From assembly GCA_041389525.1 (NCBI GenBank), contig JAWKRR010000035.1:1-64000 (forward strand): a stretch of 64,000 bases of DNA, written 5' to 3'. This DNA comes from JACKFB01 sp041389525 (GTDB lineage: Bacteria > Myxococcota_A > UBA9042 > PHBI01 > JACKFB01). Under the pieces are notes generated by a model that worked only from the letters and a program-made list of their open reading frames with translations, did not search any database and was not told the DNA's origin. The stretch's first letter is position 1; the number at the start of each line of letters is the position of its first letter. The position numbers and the translations under genes were made by a program. Shown one piece after another: positions 48,589-57,945 of this stretch.

Positions 48589-51336
48589 TTGAATCTGCGC
48601 GCGTTGATGCTGACGGGGGCGGTCCTGCTGGGGTTGTTGGGGGCTGGCTGCACGGAGGTCACCGGTACCGGCGGCACCGATGGCGCCGTCGATACGCCCG
48701 AGATCGGGATCCTCGACACCGCGAAGGGCGACGCGCCGGCGGTGGACACCAGCGTGCCCGACACCGGCGCCACGGACTCGGTGGGGCTGGCGGACGCGGA
48801 GATCGAGGACACGCCGACCCCCGACGTCACCGACGCGGCCGCGCAGCCCGGCGAGTTCGGGTATCCGTGCGTGTCGAACGGCGACTGCTTCAGCGGCTGG
48901 TGCGTGGTCAGCGCTGCCGGGAAGGTGTGCACGCGGGTGTGCACCGAGCAATGCCCGGAGGGCTGGACCTGCGGGCAGCTGGTCGCGCAGGACCCGGTGT
49001 TCTTGTGCCTGCCGCGCTGGATACACATCTGCGACCCGTGCACGAAGTCGGCGGATTGCAACGGGTTCCCTGGTGATTCCGGGCACTTCTGTCTGGACCG
49101 CGGGCCCGAGGGGAAGTTCTGCGCGGCGGGGTGCAAGGCGGATGGGCAGTGCCCGAAGGGATACAGCTGCAAGCCCGTGCCGGTGGGCGGCGGGACGGTC
49201 GAGGTGCAGTGCGTGCCGGACAGCGGGAGCTGCTCGTGCTCGCCGCTGGCGGTGGATACGCAGGCGACGACGGAGTGTCGGGTCGAGAACGCGTTCGGGA
49301 GCTGTGGCGGCAAGCGGGCGTGCGGACCGCAGGGGCTGTCGGAGTGTGACGCGCCGGTGCCGGCGGACGAGGTCTGTAACGGCAAGGACGAGAACTGCGA
49401 CGGCGTGACGGACAACCTGGCGTCGCCGGCGTGCGAGCGGAAGAACGAGCACGGGACCTGCCCCGGGACGGCGGCGTGCACGGGCGGGATCGAACAGTGC
49501 GATGCGCCGATGCCGTCGGCCGAGAAGTGTAACGGCGTCGACGACAACTGCAGCGGCGTCACCGACGAGGGGTTCACGGACACCGACGGTGACGGGCTGG
49601 CGGACTGCGTGGACGAGGACGACGACAACGACGGCATTCAGGACGTCGCGGACAACTGCCAGTTCGTGGCGAACGTGGGGCAGGCTGACCACGACGGCGA
49701 CAAGGCCGGCGACGCGTGCGACCCCGACGACGACAACGACGGGACGCCGGACATCGCGGACTGCGCTCCCTTCGACAAGGCGGTGTCGGGGACGGCGGTG
49801 GAGGTGTGCGACAACATCGACAACAACTGCAATGGGCAGACCGACGAGAACCTGTGCAACGACGGGAACCCGTGCACGACTGACAAGTGCAACGGTGACG
49901 GGACCTGCGCGCACACGCCGGACCCCAGCGCGCCGTGCGACGACGGCAACGCGTGCAGCCTGACGGACGCGTGCCTGGGCGGCGTGTGCACGGGGACGAA
50001 TCTGCAGGGGTGCAACGACAACAACGGCTGCACCATCGACTCGTGCGACCCGCTGCTGGGCTGTCAGAACGTGGCGGTGGTCGGGACGCCGGAGGTCTGC
50101 GACGGGCTGGACAACGACTGCAATGGCGCCATCGACGAGGGCTTCCTGAACACGGACAAGGACGCGAAGGCGGACTGCGTCGACGAGGACGACGACAACG
50201 ACGGCGTGCCTGACGTGACGGACAACTGCCCGCTGACGGCGAACACGGACCAGGCCAACAACGACGGTGACGCGCAGGGCGACCTGTGTGACCCGGACGA
50301 CGACAACGACGGGGTGGGCGACGACGTGGACTGCGCGCCGCTGAAGCCCACGATTTATCAGGGCGCGCCTGAGCTGTGCGACAAGCTGGACAACGACTGC
50401 GACGGGGTGACGGACGAGAACCTGTGCGACGACGGCAACGCCTGCACCACCGATTCGTGCAACGCCGACGGGAGCTGCGCGAACACCAACGACAACACCA
50501 AGCTGTGCGATGACGGCTCGGTGTGCACGCAGGTCGATAAGTGCATCAACGGGGTGTGCACGGGGCTGAACAACCTCATCTGCAACGACGGAAACCCGTG
50601 CACCGACGACAGCTGCGACGCGGTGGCGGGGTGCCTGACGACGCTGAACGCCGCGCCCTGCGAGGACGGCAACCAGTGCACCGTAGGCGACACGTGCAAC
50701 CAGGGCGTGTGCAAGCCCGGCCCGTCGCTGACCTGCAACGACGGAAACCCGTGCACGACAGACTTCTGCGACCCAGCGTCAGGCTGCTCGGTGAGCGCGC
50801 TCAACGGCATCGGCTGCGCGTACCCCGGCGGCGCCCCGGCATGCAACACGGCGACGTGCCAGGGCGGCCAGTGCGTCCTGCAGCCCGGAGCCAACGGCGT
50901 CGGCTGCACCTACCCAGGCGGCACACCGGCGTGCAACACCGCGAGCTGTCAGGGCGGGCAGTGCTTGCTGGCGCCGGGCCCGAACGGCGTGACCTGCGAC
51001 CCGGGGACGCCGGTGGCGCAGTGCAAGACGGCGAGCTGTCAAGGCGGGCAGTGCCTCATCTCGAACACCGTCGGTAGCAGCGGCTGCAACACCGGGTCTG
51101 CCGAATGCCCCAATGGCACCTGCGGCGGCGGGACCTGTCAGGCCATCGCCGGACAGCCCTGCGATTACGACGCCGACTTTTGCCAAGCGGACCTCCCCGG
51201 AAGCTGCACCAGCGCCGGCAAGTGCATCGCGTCGCCCAGCGCCAACTGCACTTGCAGCAACTGCAACGGCATCTGCCTCTGCTGCGTGTTACCCTTCCCG
51301 CTGCCGACTCTCAAAGTCTGCGTGCCCTTCGAGTAG
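48589..51336 (+). CDS. Lipoprotein with MopE-type, TSP3-type and CTDC-like Cys-rich repeats
   Basis: 915 residues. TTG 48589 is chosen over ATG 48607 because it adds the basic n-region residue (Arg4) and lies close behind a run of G. Lipobox LGAGC, Asp/Thr-rich linker, then an N-terminal Cys module that parallels the protein at 4048-7462 (GEFGYPCVSNGDCFSGWC here, GEFGAACEDGSTCFSGFC there). Five MopE-type motifs (CNGKDENCDGVTD, CDGLDNDCNGAID and others) alternate with two thrombospondin type 3-like calcium stretches (DEDDDNDGIQDVADNC). CNDGNPCTTDKC repeats follow, then three CQGGQC repeats near the end. Probably a calcium-loaded surface stalk. Intact, with no frame breaks. Confidence 0.82.
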   Translation: MNLRALMLTGAVLLGLLGAGCTEVTGTGGTDGAVDTPEIGILDTAKGDAPAVDTSVPDTGATDSVGLADAEIEDTPTPDVTDAAAQPGEFGYPCVSNGDCFSGWCVVSAAGKVCTRVCTEQCPEGWTCGQLVAQDPVFLCLPRWIHICDPCTKSADCNGFPGDSGHFCLDRGPEGKFCAAGCKADGQCPKGYSCKPVPVGGGTVEVQCVPDSGSCSCSPLAVDTQATTECRVENAFGSCGGKRACGPQGLSECDAPVPADEVCNGKDENCDGVTDNLASPACERKNEHGTCPGTAACTGGIEQCDAPMPSAEKCNGVDDNCSGVTDEGFTDTDGDGLADCVDEDDDNDGIQDVADNCQFVANVGQADHDGDKAGDACDPDDDNDGTPDIADCAPFDKAVSGTAVEVCDNIDNNCNGQTDENLCNDGNPCTTDKCNGDGTCAHTPDPSAPCDDGNACSLTDACLGGVCTGTNLQGCNDNNGCTIDSCDPLLGCQNVAVVGTPEVCDGLDNDCNGAIDEGFLNTDKDAKADCVDEDDDNDGVPDVTDNCPLTANTDQANNDGDAQGDLCDPDDDNDGVGDDVDCAPLKPTIYQGAPELCDKLDNDCDGVTDENLCDDGNACTTDSCNADGSCANTNDNTKLCDDGSVCTQVDKCINGVCTGLNNLICNDGNPCTDDSCDAVAGCLTTLNAAPCEDGNQCTVGDTCNQGVCKPGPSLTCNDGNPCTTDFCDPASGCSVSALNGIGCAYPGGAPACNTATCQGGQCVLQPGANGVGCTYPGGTPACNTASCQGGQCLLAPGPNGVTCDPGTPVAQCKTASCQGGQCLISNTVGSSGCNTGSAECPNGTCGGGTCQAIAGQPCDYDADFCQADLPGSCTSAGKCIASPSANCTCSNCNGICLCCVLPFPLPTLKVCVPFE

Positions 51337-51343
51337 CCGACCC

Positions 51344-51375
51344 GCGAGCACGAAAATCGCACTTTTCGCGCTCGC
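51344..51375 (+). terminator. Candidate hairpin terminator after the 48589 gene
   Basis: GCGAGCACGAAAA at 51344-51356 and TTTTCGCGCTCGC at 51363-51375 form a 13-bp stem with one mismatch and a 6-nt loop, 7 nt after the stop codon. There is no separate U tract beyond the stem, so termination efficiency is uncertain. Confidence 0.45.
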
Positions 51376-51387
51376 CCGGCGGGCGTA

Positions 51388-52191
51388 GTGTGCGCGCCGC
51401 GTGGCTGGACTGACGGCTGCGACTTGTTTGGCCATGGCTGGGTGCCGCGCGGGGTGTCGCTCGCGGATGGCGGGGCCCTGGCTGGCTTGGGAGCCACCTT
51501 GCCATTTCGCCCCGACATCCCGCGCTGGGTCTACGCTGGAGGGTTCGCCCTCGCCGCGACCGCCGGGTACGTCAACGCGGTGACCGTCGCCTCGGCCGCG
51601 CTGCCCGTCAGCCACATGAGCGGCACCGTCACCCACTTGGCCATCGGCCTCGGCAGCCGCGGCGACGTGGACGCCATCATGCGCCTCGGCGGGATGCTCG
51701 CCGGCTTCTTCGTCGGCGCCGTGCTGTCCGGGGCCATCGTCGGCGTCACCGCGCTCCGGGTGGGCCGCCGCTACGGCGTCGCGCTGATGATCGAGGGGTG
51801 CCTCTTCGGCCTGTCCACGTGGTCGCTCGGCCACCACGTCTCCTCGGGCATCATCCTGTCCGCCGTCGCCTGCGGCCTGCAAAACGCCATGGCCGCGACC
51901 TACTACGGCCTCGTCGTCCGCACCACGCACGTCACCGGCATGGTCACCGACCTCGGCGTGCTGCTGGGCCAGCGCCTGCGCACCGGCGAGACCGAGACGT
52001 GGCGCGCCGTAGTCCTCCTGGTGCTGGTCGGCGGCTTCTTCCTCGGCGGCATCGTCGGCGCGGCCGCGAGCCTGTGGCTGGGCAACGACGCGCTGTGGAT
52101 CCCCTCGCTGGGCTGCTTCGTCAGCGGCCTGATCTACGTCATCTGGCGCGTGCTGCGCCTCCGGGCCGAGCCGAGCCTCGGCTCCGACTGA
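51388..52191 (+). CDS. DUF1275 (YoaK-like) membrane protein
   Basis: 267 residues from GTG 51388; the first 40 residues are poorly conserved-looking and a later start (GTG in GVSLADGG) is possible. Six hydrophobic segments. Landmarks are AGYVNAVTVASAALPVSHMS, GTVTHLAIGL, ACGLQNAMAATYYGLVVRTT and HVTGMVTDLGVLLG, all characteristic of DUF1275, an inner-membrane family of unknown biochemical role. It starts 12 nt after the putative terminator hairpin, so it may have its own promoter. Confidence 0.85.
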   Translation: MCAPRGWTDGCDLFGHGWVPRGVSLADGGALAGLGATLPFRPDIPRWVYAGGFALAATAGYVNAVTVASAALPVSHMSGTVTHLAIGLGSRGDVDAIMRLGGMLAGFFVGAVLSGAIVGVTALRVGRRYGVALMIEGCLFGLSTWSLGHHVSSGIILSAVACGLQNAMAATYYGLVVRTTHVTGMVTDLGVLLGQRLRTGETETWRAVVLLVLVGGFFLGGIVGAAASLWLGNDALWIPSLGCFVSGLIYVIWRVLRLRAEPSLGSD

Positions 52192-52322
52192 CCGCCCGCG
52201 CCGACCTCCTGCCCCCGTCGCCGCCCGCGCCGTCGAAGCACCCCGCTTCATCGTGGTGCGCCAGCCCGCGGGCCGCTATATTCCACGCGGCGGCGCGCTA
52301 GGTGTTCGCCCGGAGGTTGCTC

Positions 52323-55300
52323 ATGCGCGCGATAGTTCTGGCGGCGTCCCTGGTGTTCCTGGCCCTCGGATGCGGCGGCGACACAGGCGCTGGCTCGACA
52401 GTCGACACGGCAGCCGACGCCGCGGACGCCTCGTCAGACGCCGTCAACGATGCCGACGCCGAGATCTCGGGCGACGCCTCGGGGCCCGCCCTCGGCCCCG
52501 TCTTCGACCAATGCATCGACGGCCAAGCGCCCGACGCCGCCTGCTGGGCCAGCGTCCGCGCGCCGAAGTCCGACACCCTCGCCCTCGCGCGCCGAATCGC
52601 CGACGCCGCCCTGAGCCGCGCGGCCCCCGAGACCCTCGCCTGGGACTGGGGCGAGGCCGTGCTGATGCTGGGCATCTGGGAGGTCCACCGCGTCACCGGC
52701 ATCGCGCGCTACGGCGCCTACGTCCGCGCCTGGCTCGACCACCACATCGAGGTCGGCTACGAGATGTGGTCCAGCGACTCATGCGCCCCCGCGGCCCTCG
52801 CCGTCGCAATCCTCCGCCAGGGCGAGGACCCGCGCTACCGAAAGGTCGTCGACGACGCGCTGGTCTACCTGCGCGAAAAGGCCCTGCGCACCCCCGAGGG
52901 CGGCCTGAACCACCTGGGCGTCCAAAGCGTCCTCGGCGTCTCGCTGTGGGCCGACTCCCTCTTCATGTTCGGCAACGTCCTGACCGGCTGGGGCGAGGTC
53001 TCCGGCGACGCCGAGCCCCTGCGGGAGTACGCCGAACAGTACGGCATCTTCGCCAGCCTCATGCAGGAGGCCTCCGGCTTCTTCAAACACGCCGCCCACT
53101 CGGAGTTCCCTCAGGAAGACGACGTCTACTGGGGCCGCGCCAACGGCTGGATCGTCGCCGCCGCCTACGACCACCTGCGCGTGCGGCGCAACCGCGGCGA
53201 GCGCCTGCCCGAGATGGAGGCCTCCGCCAAGCGCCTCGTCGACGCCGCCCTCGCCAGCCAGGACGCGGCCACCGGCCTGTGGTGGACGGTGCCCAACCGC
53301 CCCGGCGAGACCTACCTCGAGACCAGCGCCTCGGCCCTCTTCGCCTTCGGGATGGCCCGCGGCTACCGCTACGGCTGGCTCGACGCCACCGTCCTGCCCA
53401 GCATCGAGCGCGCCATGGCCGGCGTCCGCGAGCGCATCGTCAGCGGCGACGACGGCCGCCCCGTCATCACCGGCACCTCCGGCCCCACCAACGTCGGGCC
53501 CTTCGACTACTACGCCAGCGTCAAGGTCGCCGACGACATCTCCTACGGGGTCGGCGCGGTCTTGCTCGCCCTCGTCGAGACCGCCGGCCTGCTCGCCGAG
53601 CCCGCCGACCCGCGCACCGAGGTTCCCATCATCGCCAGCCCGAGCTTCCTCGCCCGGCAAGCCGAGTACCTGACCAAGTGCGCAGACGCCAGCGGCCCCG
53701 GGACCAAGGCCTCCATCTACGGCCAAGCCTGCCGCGTCGCCACCGGCCTGACCACCTTCCAAGACGCCGCCTTCGACGAGGCCATCGCCCGCCTCGACGA
53801 CCGCCTCGACACCGCCGACTTCCGCGCGGTCGGCCTCACGCGCCTGCTCTACCTCGACGACACGACCGGGGCCCTCGGCGCCGAGCGTCGCAAGCGCGTC
53901 GACGACGCCCTGCTGCGCTTCAAGTACTGGCTCGACGAGCCGGGCAAAGACAGCATGAGCTACTGGACCGAGAACCACCAGATCCTCTACCACAGCGCCG
54001 AGCTGCTGATGGGCCAGCGCCACCTCGACGACGTCTTCGCCAATGACGGCAAGACCGGCCGCCAGCACGTCGAGCACGCCCTGCCGCGCCTGCACCGCTG
54101 GCTGGATCTCCGCGGCCGCCTGGGATTCTCCGAGTGGCACTCCAACGTCTATTTCAATGAGGATATCCCTGCGCTTTTGAACCTCGTGGACTTCGCCGAA
54201 GACGAGTCGATTCGGCAGAAGGCGCGCATGGTGCTCGACATCATGGCGCTGGACCTGCTCAACAACAGCTATGAGGGGCTGTTCGCGACGACGCACGGGC
54301 GCACGTACTCGTCGAAGTGGCTGGGCGGGCACCGCGACAGCACGGCCGAGTACGCGTGGATTGCGCTGGGGCAGGCGCCGGTGCGGTCCTACGACAACTT
54401 CGCGGCCGCGGGGCTGGCGACCAGCAGCTATGTGCCGCCGGCGCTGCTCGAGCAGATGGCCGCCGACGTCGCGCCCACCCACGAGCACCGCCAGCGCGAC
54501 AGCTTCGACGTGGCCGAGGGCCCGCGCTTCGGCGTCAGCTACGCCGCCAGCCTGGACGACGTGGTGGTGTGGGCAGGCCTCGCCGCCCTGGCCGCCCCCA
54601 AGGTCATCAACGGCGCGATGGCCATCATGGAGGAGTTCGACCTGTGGGACGGCTTCCTCTTCGGCAGCTTCCCCCCGGCGCTGCTGAACGTGCTGAAGTC
54701 CGCGGTCGGCACGCCCGAGCTCGAGGCCATCGCCGGCGAGCTGGGCCCCATCGTGCAGGGCATGGCGCTCGAGGCCGTCGACACTTACGTCTACCGCACG
54801 CCCGACTACCAGCTCGCCGGCGGCCAGGACTACAAGCCGGGCCTGTGGGGCGCCCAGACGCTGATGTGGCGCGCGACACTGGACGCCGACGCCTTCGTCC
54901 TGACCGTCGCGCCCGGCGGCCTCGCCCTCGACTCCACCGACGTCAACATCAACGACCCCTGGAACGGCGGCTGGAACCCGCGCGTGACGCTACACAAGAA
55001 CGTCGGCGTGATTCAGTACCACCGCGGGCCGATGGCGCCCTTTCTCACCAGCCTCGTCGAGGGCGACCGCAGCCACGCTTACTTCCCGCGCGCGGCCTTC
55101 GACGAGGTGCAGCAGGTGGGGCATTGGACGTTCGGCAAGAAGGGCGAGGCCTATGTGGCGCTGTGGTCGGCGGTGGAGCCGGTCTGGGCGGCGGGCAACG
55201 ACTACGAGCTGGTGGCCACGGGTGCTGAGAACACGTGGATCGTCGAGCTGGGGAGCCAGAGCGAGTCCACGAGCTTCGAGGCGTTTGTCGCCGCGCTGAC

Positions 55301-55559
55301 CGCGACCACGGTGGAGGCGGGGGAGGGCGGCGTGCGCTACGACTCGCCGAGTCAGGGCGAGGTGCGCGTGGGGTGGACCGGCGCGATGACGGTGGCGGGG
55401 GCGGCGGTGGACCTGGGGCCGTATCCGCGGTGGGACAACGCGCATCAGCTGACGCCGCGGGGCACGGACCAGTCGACGGTGCGCGTGGGGGCGGACGTGC
55501 TGGAGACGGACTTCTACACGGGGAAGCGGCGGGTGATGCGGGACGCGGCGGGGCGCTGA
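52323..55559 (+). CDS. Lipoprotein fusion: GH105/GH88-like hydrolase plus a second toroid/beta-sandwich lyase-like module
   Basis: 1,078 residues from ATG 52323, with GGAGG 6 nt upstream; a GTG at 52302 is open but lies before that site. Lipobox ALGC. Residues about 85-430 match the six-hairpin GH105/GH88 fold of unsaturated uronyl hydrolases (LAWDWGEAVLMLGIWEVHR, VYWGRANGWIVAAAYDHL, YLETSASALFAFGMARGY). The remaining about 640 residues form a second alpha-toroid (GFSEWHSNVYFNEDIPALL, WTENHQILYHSAELLMG) and a beta-rich end (NDPWNGGWNPRVTLH), reminiscent of toroid-type polysaccharide lyases. A lyase producing unsaturated ends joined to the hydrolase that removes them would be a logical pair. 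The second module's class is inferred. Confidence 0.78.
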   Translation: MRAIVLAASLVFLALGCGGDTGAGSTVDTAADAADASSDAVNDADAEISGDASGPALGPVFDQCIDGQAPDAACWASVRAPKSDTLALARRIADAALSRAAPETLAWDWGEAVLMLGIWEVHRVTGIARYGAYVRAWLDHHIEVGYEMWSSDSCAPAALAVAILRQGEDPRYRKVVDDALVYLREKALRTPEGGLNHLGVQSVLGVSLWADSLFMFGNVLTGWGEVSGDAEPLREYAEQYGIFASLMQEASGFFKHAAHSEFPQEDDVYWGRANGWIVAAAYDHLRVRRNRGERLPEMEASAKRLVDAALASQDAATGLWWTVPNRPGETYLETSASALFAFGMARGYRYGWLDATVLPSIERAMAGVRERIVSGDDGRPVITGTSGPTNVGPFDYYASVKVADDISYGVGAVLLALVETAGLLAEPADPRTEVPIIASPSFLARQAEYLTKCADASGPGTKASIYGQACRVATGLTTFQDAAFDEAIARLDDRLDTADFRAVGLTRLLYLDDTTGALGAERRKRVDDALLRFKYWLDEPGKDSMSYWTENHQILYHSAELLMGQRHLDDVFANDGKTGRQHVEHALPRLHRWLDLRGRLGFSEWHSNVYFNEDIPALLNLVDFAEDESIRQKARMVLDIMALDLLNNSYEGLFATTHGRTYSSKWLGGHRDSTAEYAWIALGQAPVRSYDNFAAAGLATSSYVPPALLEQMAADVAPTHEHRQRDSFDVAEGPRFGVSYAASLDDVVVWAGLAALAAPKVINGAMAIMEEFDLWDGFLFGSFPPALLNVLKSAVGTPELEAIAGELGPIVQGMALEAVDTYVYRTPDYQLAGGQDYKPGLWGAQTLMWRATLDADAFVLTVAPGGLALDSTDVNINDPWNGGWNPRVTLHKNVGVIQYHRGPMAPFLTSLVEGDRSHAYFPRAAFDEVQQVGHWTFGKKGEAYVALWSAVEPVWAAGNDYELVATGAENTWIVELGSQSESTSFEAFVAALTATTVEAGEGGVRYDSPSQGEVRVGWTGAMTVAGAAVDLGPYPRWDNAHQLTPRGTDQSTVRVGADVLETDFYTGKRRVMRDAAGR

Positions 55560-55617
55560 GCGGCGGGGGCGCGCGGGGGCTTGCGCTGGCGGCGCGGGGT
55601 TCGGTAGCGTCGGCAGC

Positions 55618-57180
55618 ATGAAAACATCAGTCGCCAGCGTGCTGTTTGCCGTAGTCCTCGCCGCGTGCGCCAGCGGCGAGGGAGGGATCTCGGGCGATCT
55701 TTCCACCGACGGCCGGGCGGACGGCGGGGTGGACGCGGAGGTCGTGGCGGATGCCGGGGCGGACGGCGACGCGGACGACGCTGCCGACGCCCAGCCGGAC
55801 GGAGTCTCCGACGCCGACGCGGTACCGGACCCCGGTCCCGACGCGGTCTCCGACGCCGACGCCGTGCCGGACAGCGCGCCCGACGCCAGCCCCGACGCTG
55901 CCCCGGACGCCGGCCCGGACGCCGACGCCGCGCCCGACGCCGAGCCCACCTGGCAAGACCACTTCGACCACGTCTTTCCGACGGACCACGTCGTCGACCT
56001 CCGCCTCGATTTCGCAGACGGCGACTGGGAAAAGCTGCTGCTCCACTGGCAGACCACCAAGGAGAAGAAGGTCTACCCGGCGGCCTTCACCTTCGACACC
56101 GAGAGCCTCGCCGCGGTCGGAGTGCGCCTCAAAGGTCTCAACTCCCTGAATGTGCCACCCAGCGGGCCGATCAATCTGGCCGGCAAATACCCCCTCAAGA
56201 TCGACTTCAACAAAGTCGGCGGTCCGCGCTTCCACGAGGTCGACGAGGTGGCCCTGAACACCAGCGGCAACGACGCCAGCCGCATGCGCGACCGCCTGAC
56301 GGCGTCGATGTACGGCGCCATGGGAGTCGAGGCGTCGCGGACATCCTGGGCGGACGTGCGAATCGACGGCGTGCACGTGGGGCTCTATGTGACAGCCCAA
56401 GTCATCGACAAACGCTTCCTAAAAGAGCGCTTCGGCGAGGCCGACCACGCCGACGACGGCAACCTCTACAAGTGCGTCTACAACAGCTTCGGCGCGTGCT
56501 CGCTGGCCTGGCAAGGCGACGACCCGGCCAGCTACGTCAGCAAGGAGGGCTGCGCCGACGGCTACGACCAGTGCGGCAGTTCTGCAGACCAACGAAGACG
56601 ACCCGACGCAGAACACCTACGCCGACCTGATTCACCTGCTCGACGTGCTGAACAACACCCCGGCCGAGCAGTTCGAGACCGAGTTCGCGAAAGTCTTCGA
56701 CGTCCCCCACTTCCTGCGCCTGGCGGCGGTGGCGTACGCGACCTCGAACTTCGGCACTACTTCGGCAAAGGCCACAACTACTACCTCTACCACCGCAGCG
56801 ACGGGCGTTTTCAGATGATCCCGTGGGACTTCGACCTGGCGTTCGGCAACACCGAGTGCCCGACGGACCCCAGCGACCCGACGTGTGGTGGTGCTGAGAG
56901 CCATCCGCTGACGCTGAAGATCATGGCGGTGCCCGCGTGGCGGGAGGCGTACCTGGGCGAGCTGAAGACGCTGTTGGACACCGCGTTCACGGAGGCGCAG
57001 GTGAGTGCGTGGGTGAGCGAGGCCGACGCGCTGATCGGGCCGTTCGTGGCGGGGGATCCGAACCTGCCGGGCGAGGGGAGCTACGCCGAGCAGATCGACC
57101 CGAAGGCGGCGGGGGTTGGCAACTTGTTTCGGTTTCTGGAGGGGCGGCGGGCGTTTATTTTGAAGGGGTTGGGGGAGTAA
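55618..57180 (+). CDS. CotH-kinase-like lipoprotein with a probable out-of-frame internal segment
   Basis: 520 residues. Lipobox LAAC, then about 90 residues of Asp/Ala/Pro linker. The CotH-like core has KGLNSLNVPP, KYPLKIDFNKVGGPRF, MRDRLTASMYGAMGV, DGVHVGLYVTAQVIDKRFLK, and HNYYLYH with MIPWDFDLAFGN near the end, as in CotH family proteins, some of which are protein kinases. From about 56578 to 56755 the frame as read gives an Arg-rich nonsense stretch, while another frame gives VLQTNEDDPTQNTYADL, FDVPHFLRLAAVAYATS and so on. Two compensating shifts, one at each end, are implied. The gene stays open but about 58 residues would be scrambled. It follows the GH105 gene by 58 nt. Confidence 0.8.
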   Translation: MKTSVASVLFAVVLAACASGEGGISGDLSTDGRADGGVDAEVVADAGADGDADDAADAQPDGVSDADAVPDPGPDAVSDADAVPDSAPDASPDAAPDAGPDADAAPDAEPTWQDHFDHVFPTDHVVDLRLDFADGDWEKLLLHWQTTKEKKVYPAAFTFDTESLAAVGVRLKGLNSLNVPPSGPINLAGKYPLKIDFNKVGGPRFHEVDEVALNTSGNDASRMRDRLTASMYGAMGVEASRTSWADVRIDGVHVGLYVTAQVIDKRFLKERFGEADHADDGNLYKCVYNSFGACSLAWQGDDPASYVSKEGCADGYDQCGSSADQRRRPDAEHLRRPDSPARRAEQHPGRAVRDRVRESLRRPPLPAPGGGGVRDLELRHYFGKGHNYYLYHRSDGRFQMIPWDFDLAFGNTECPTDPSDPTCGGAESHPLTLKIMAVPAWREAYLGELKTLLDTAFTEAQVSAWVSEADALIGPFVAGDPNLPGEGSYAEQIDPKAAGVGNLFRFLEGRRAFILKGLGE

Positions 57181-57224
57181 GGCGCGGCAAGTTGACGTAT
57201 CGGCGCCCGACCCATTCGTCTTCG

Positions 57225-57945
57225 TCACACTGCCGATCGTGTGGCGGCACTCCGGATGGCGTCCTCCAGGCTGCGGTCGCCCAACTCGTACCGATCGAGG
57301 TCGCGGATGTTGTCGTGTTTAATGTGCAATTGGCCCTCATTGCCCTTGTTGCCCCGGTCTGCCCTTTGGAGAATAGCTGGTGCGACTCGACCTCAGCGGA
57401 GCCAAGCACCCAGAGAACGATCTCGTCGCGGAAGACGGCGACCCAGATGAAGACATCCACAACACTGGGGCTTCAGCTGCTGGAAGTTCATGAGGAACGG
57501 CCGGTCGGTGTCGCGCGATAGCCTTGACGTACAGCGGTTGCGAACTATCAGCGTCTACGGCCCGGGACGCTTTCACCTCGATCTTGATGTGCTCCCGAGA
57601 AGTCGTACTCGCCGCTGTAATTCGGGTCGCGCTTTTTCGAGGGCTTCATGAGCTTCGGGCACTTTCCGTGCACGTACGTCTGGGCAAACCCCTCGCCGAA
57701 CCCGCGAGGTGCTGGATCTCGAAGATCCAGAGATTCGGGTTCGCGGCGATATACTCGGTGCGGATGTCGATGTACTGCTCGTAAGTCAGCCCGCCCGTTT
57801 CGATCAGCCCGCAGATCAGATGCTCATAACCATTAAATGGGAAGATTGCGTTGTCTTCTTCAACCAGTCGCAAGACCGTGAGAAGCTCGTCGGGCGTGCC
57901 GCTAAAGGCATGGCAGATTCTACGTTCGAGTTCGGTAAGATCCAT
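57225..57945 (-). pseudogene. Frameshifted type II-like restriction endonuclease candidate
   Basis: Starts at ATG 57945 (MDLTELERRICHAFSGTPDE) directly after the methyltransferase remnant. The coherent protein has to be read through several frames: GFGEGFAQTYVHGKCPKLMK, then HIKIEVKASRAVDAD, which is a plausible PD-(D/E)xK-type core (E-V-K), then FLMNFQQLKPQ and VFIWVAVFRDEIVLWVLG, then GNKGNEGQLHIKHDNIRD to the stop at 57225. Intended length about 240 residues with at least four frame changes, most explained by one missing base. The nuclease assignment rests on the E-V-K core and on adjacency to an adenine methyltransferase. Not functional as sequenced. Confidence 0.6.
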
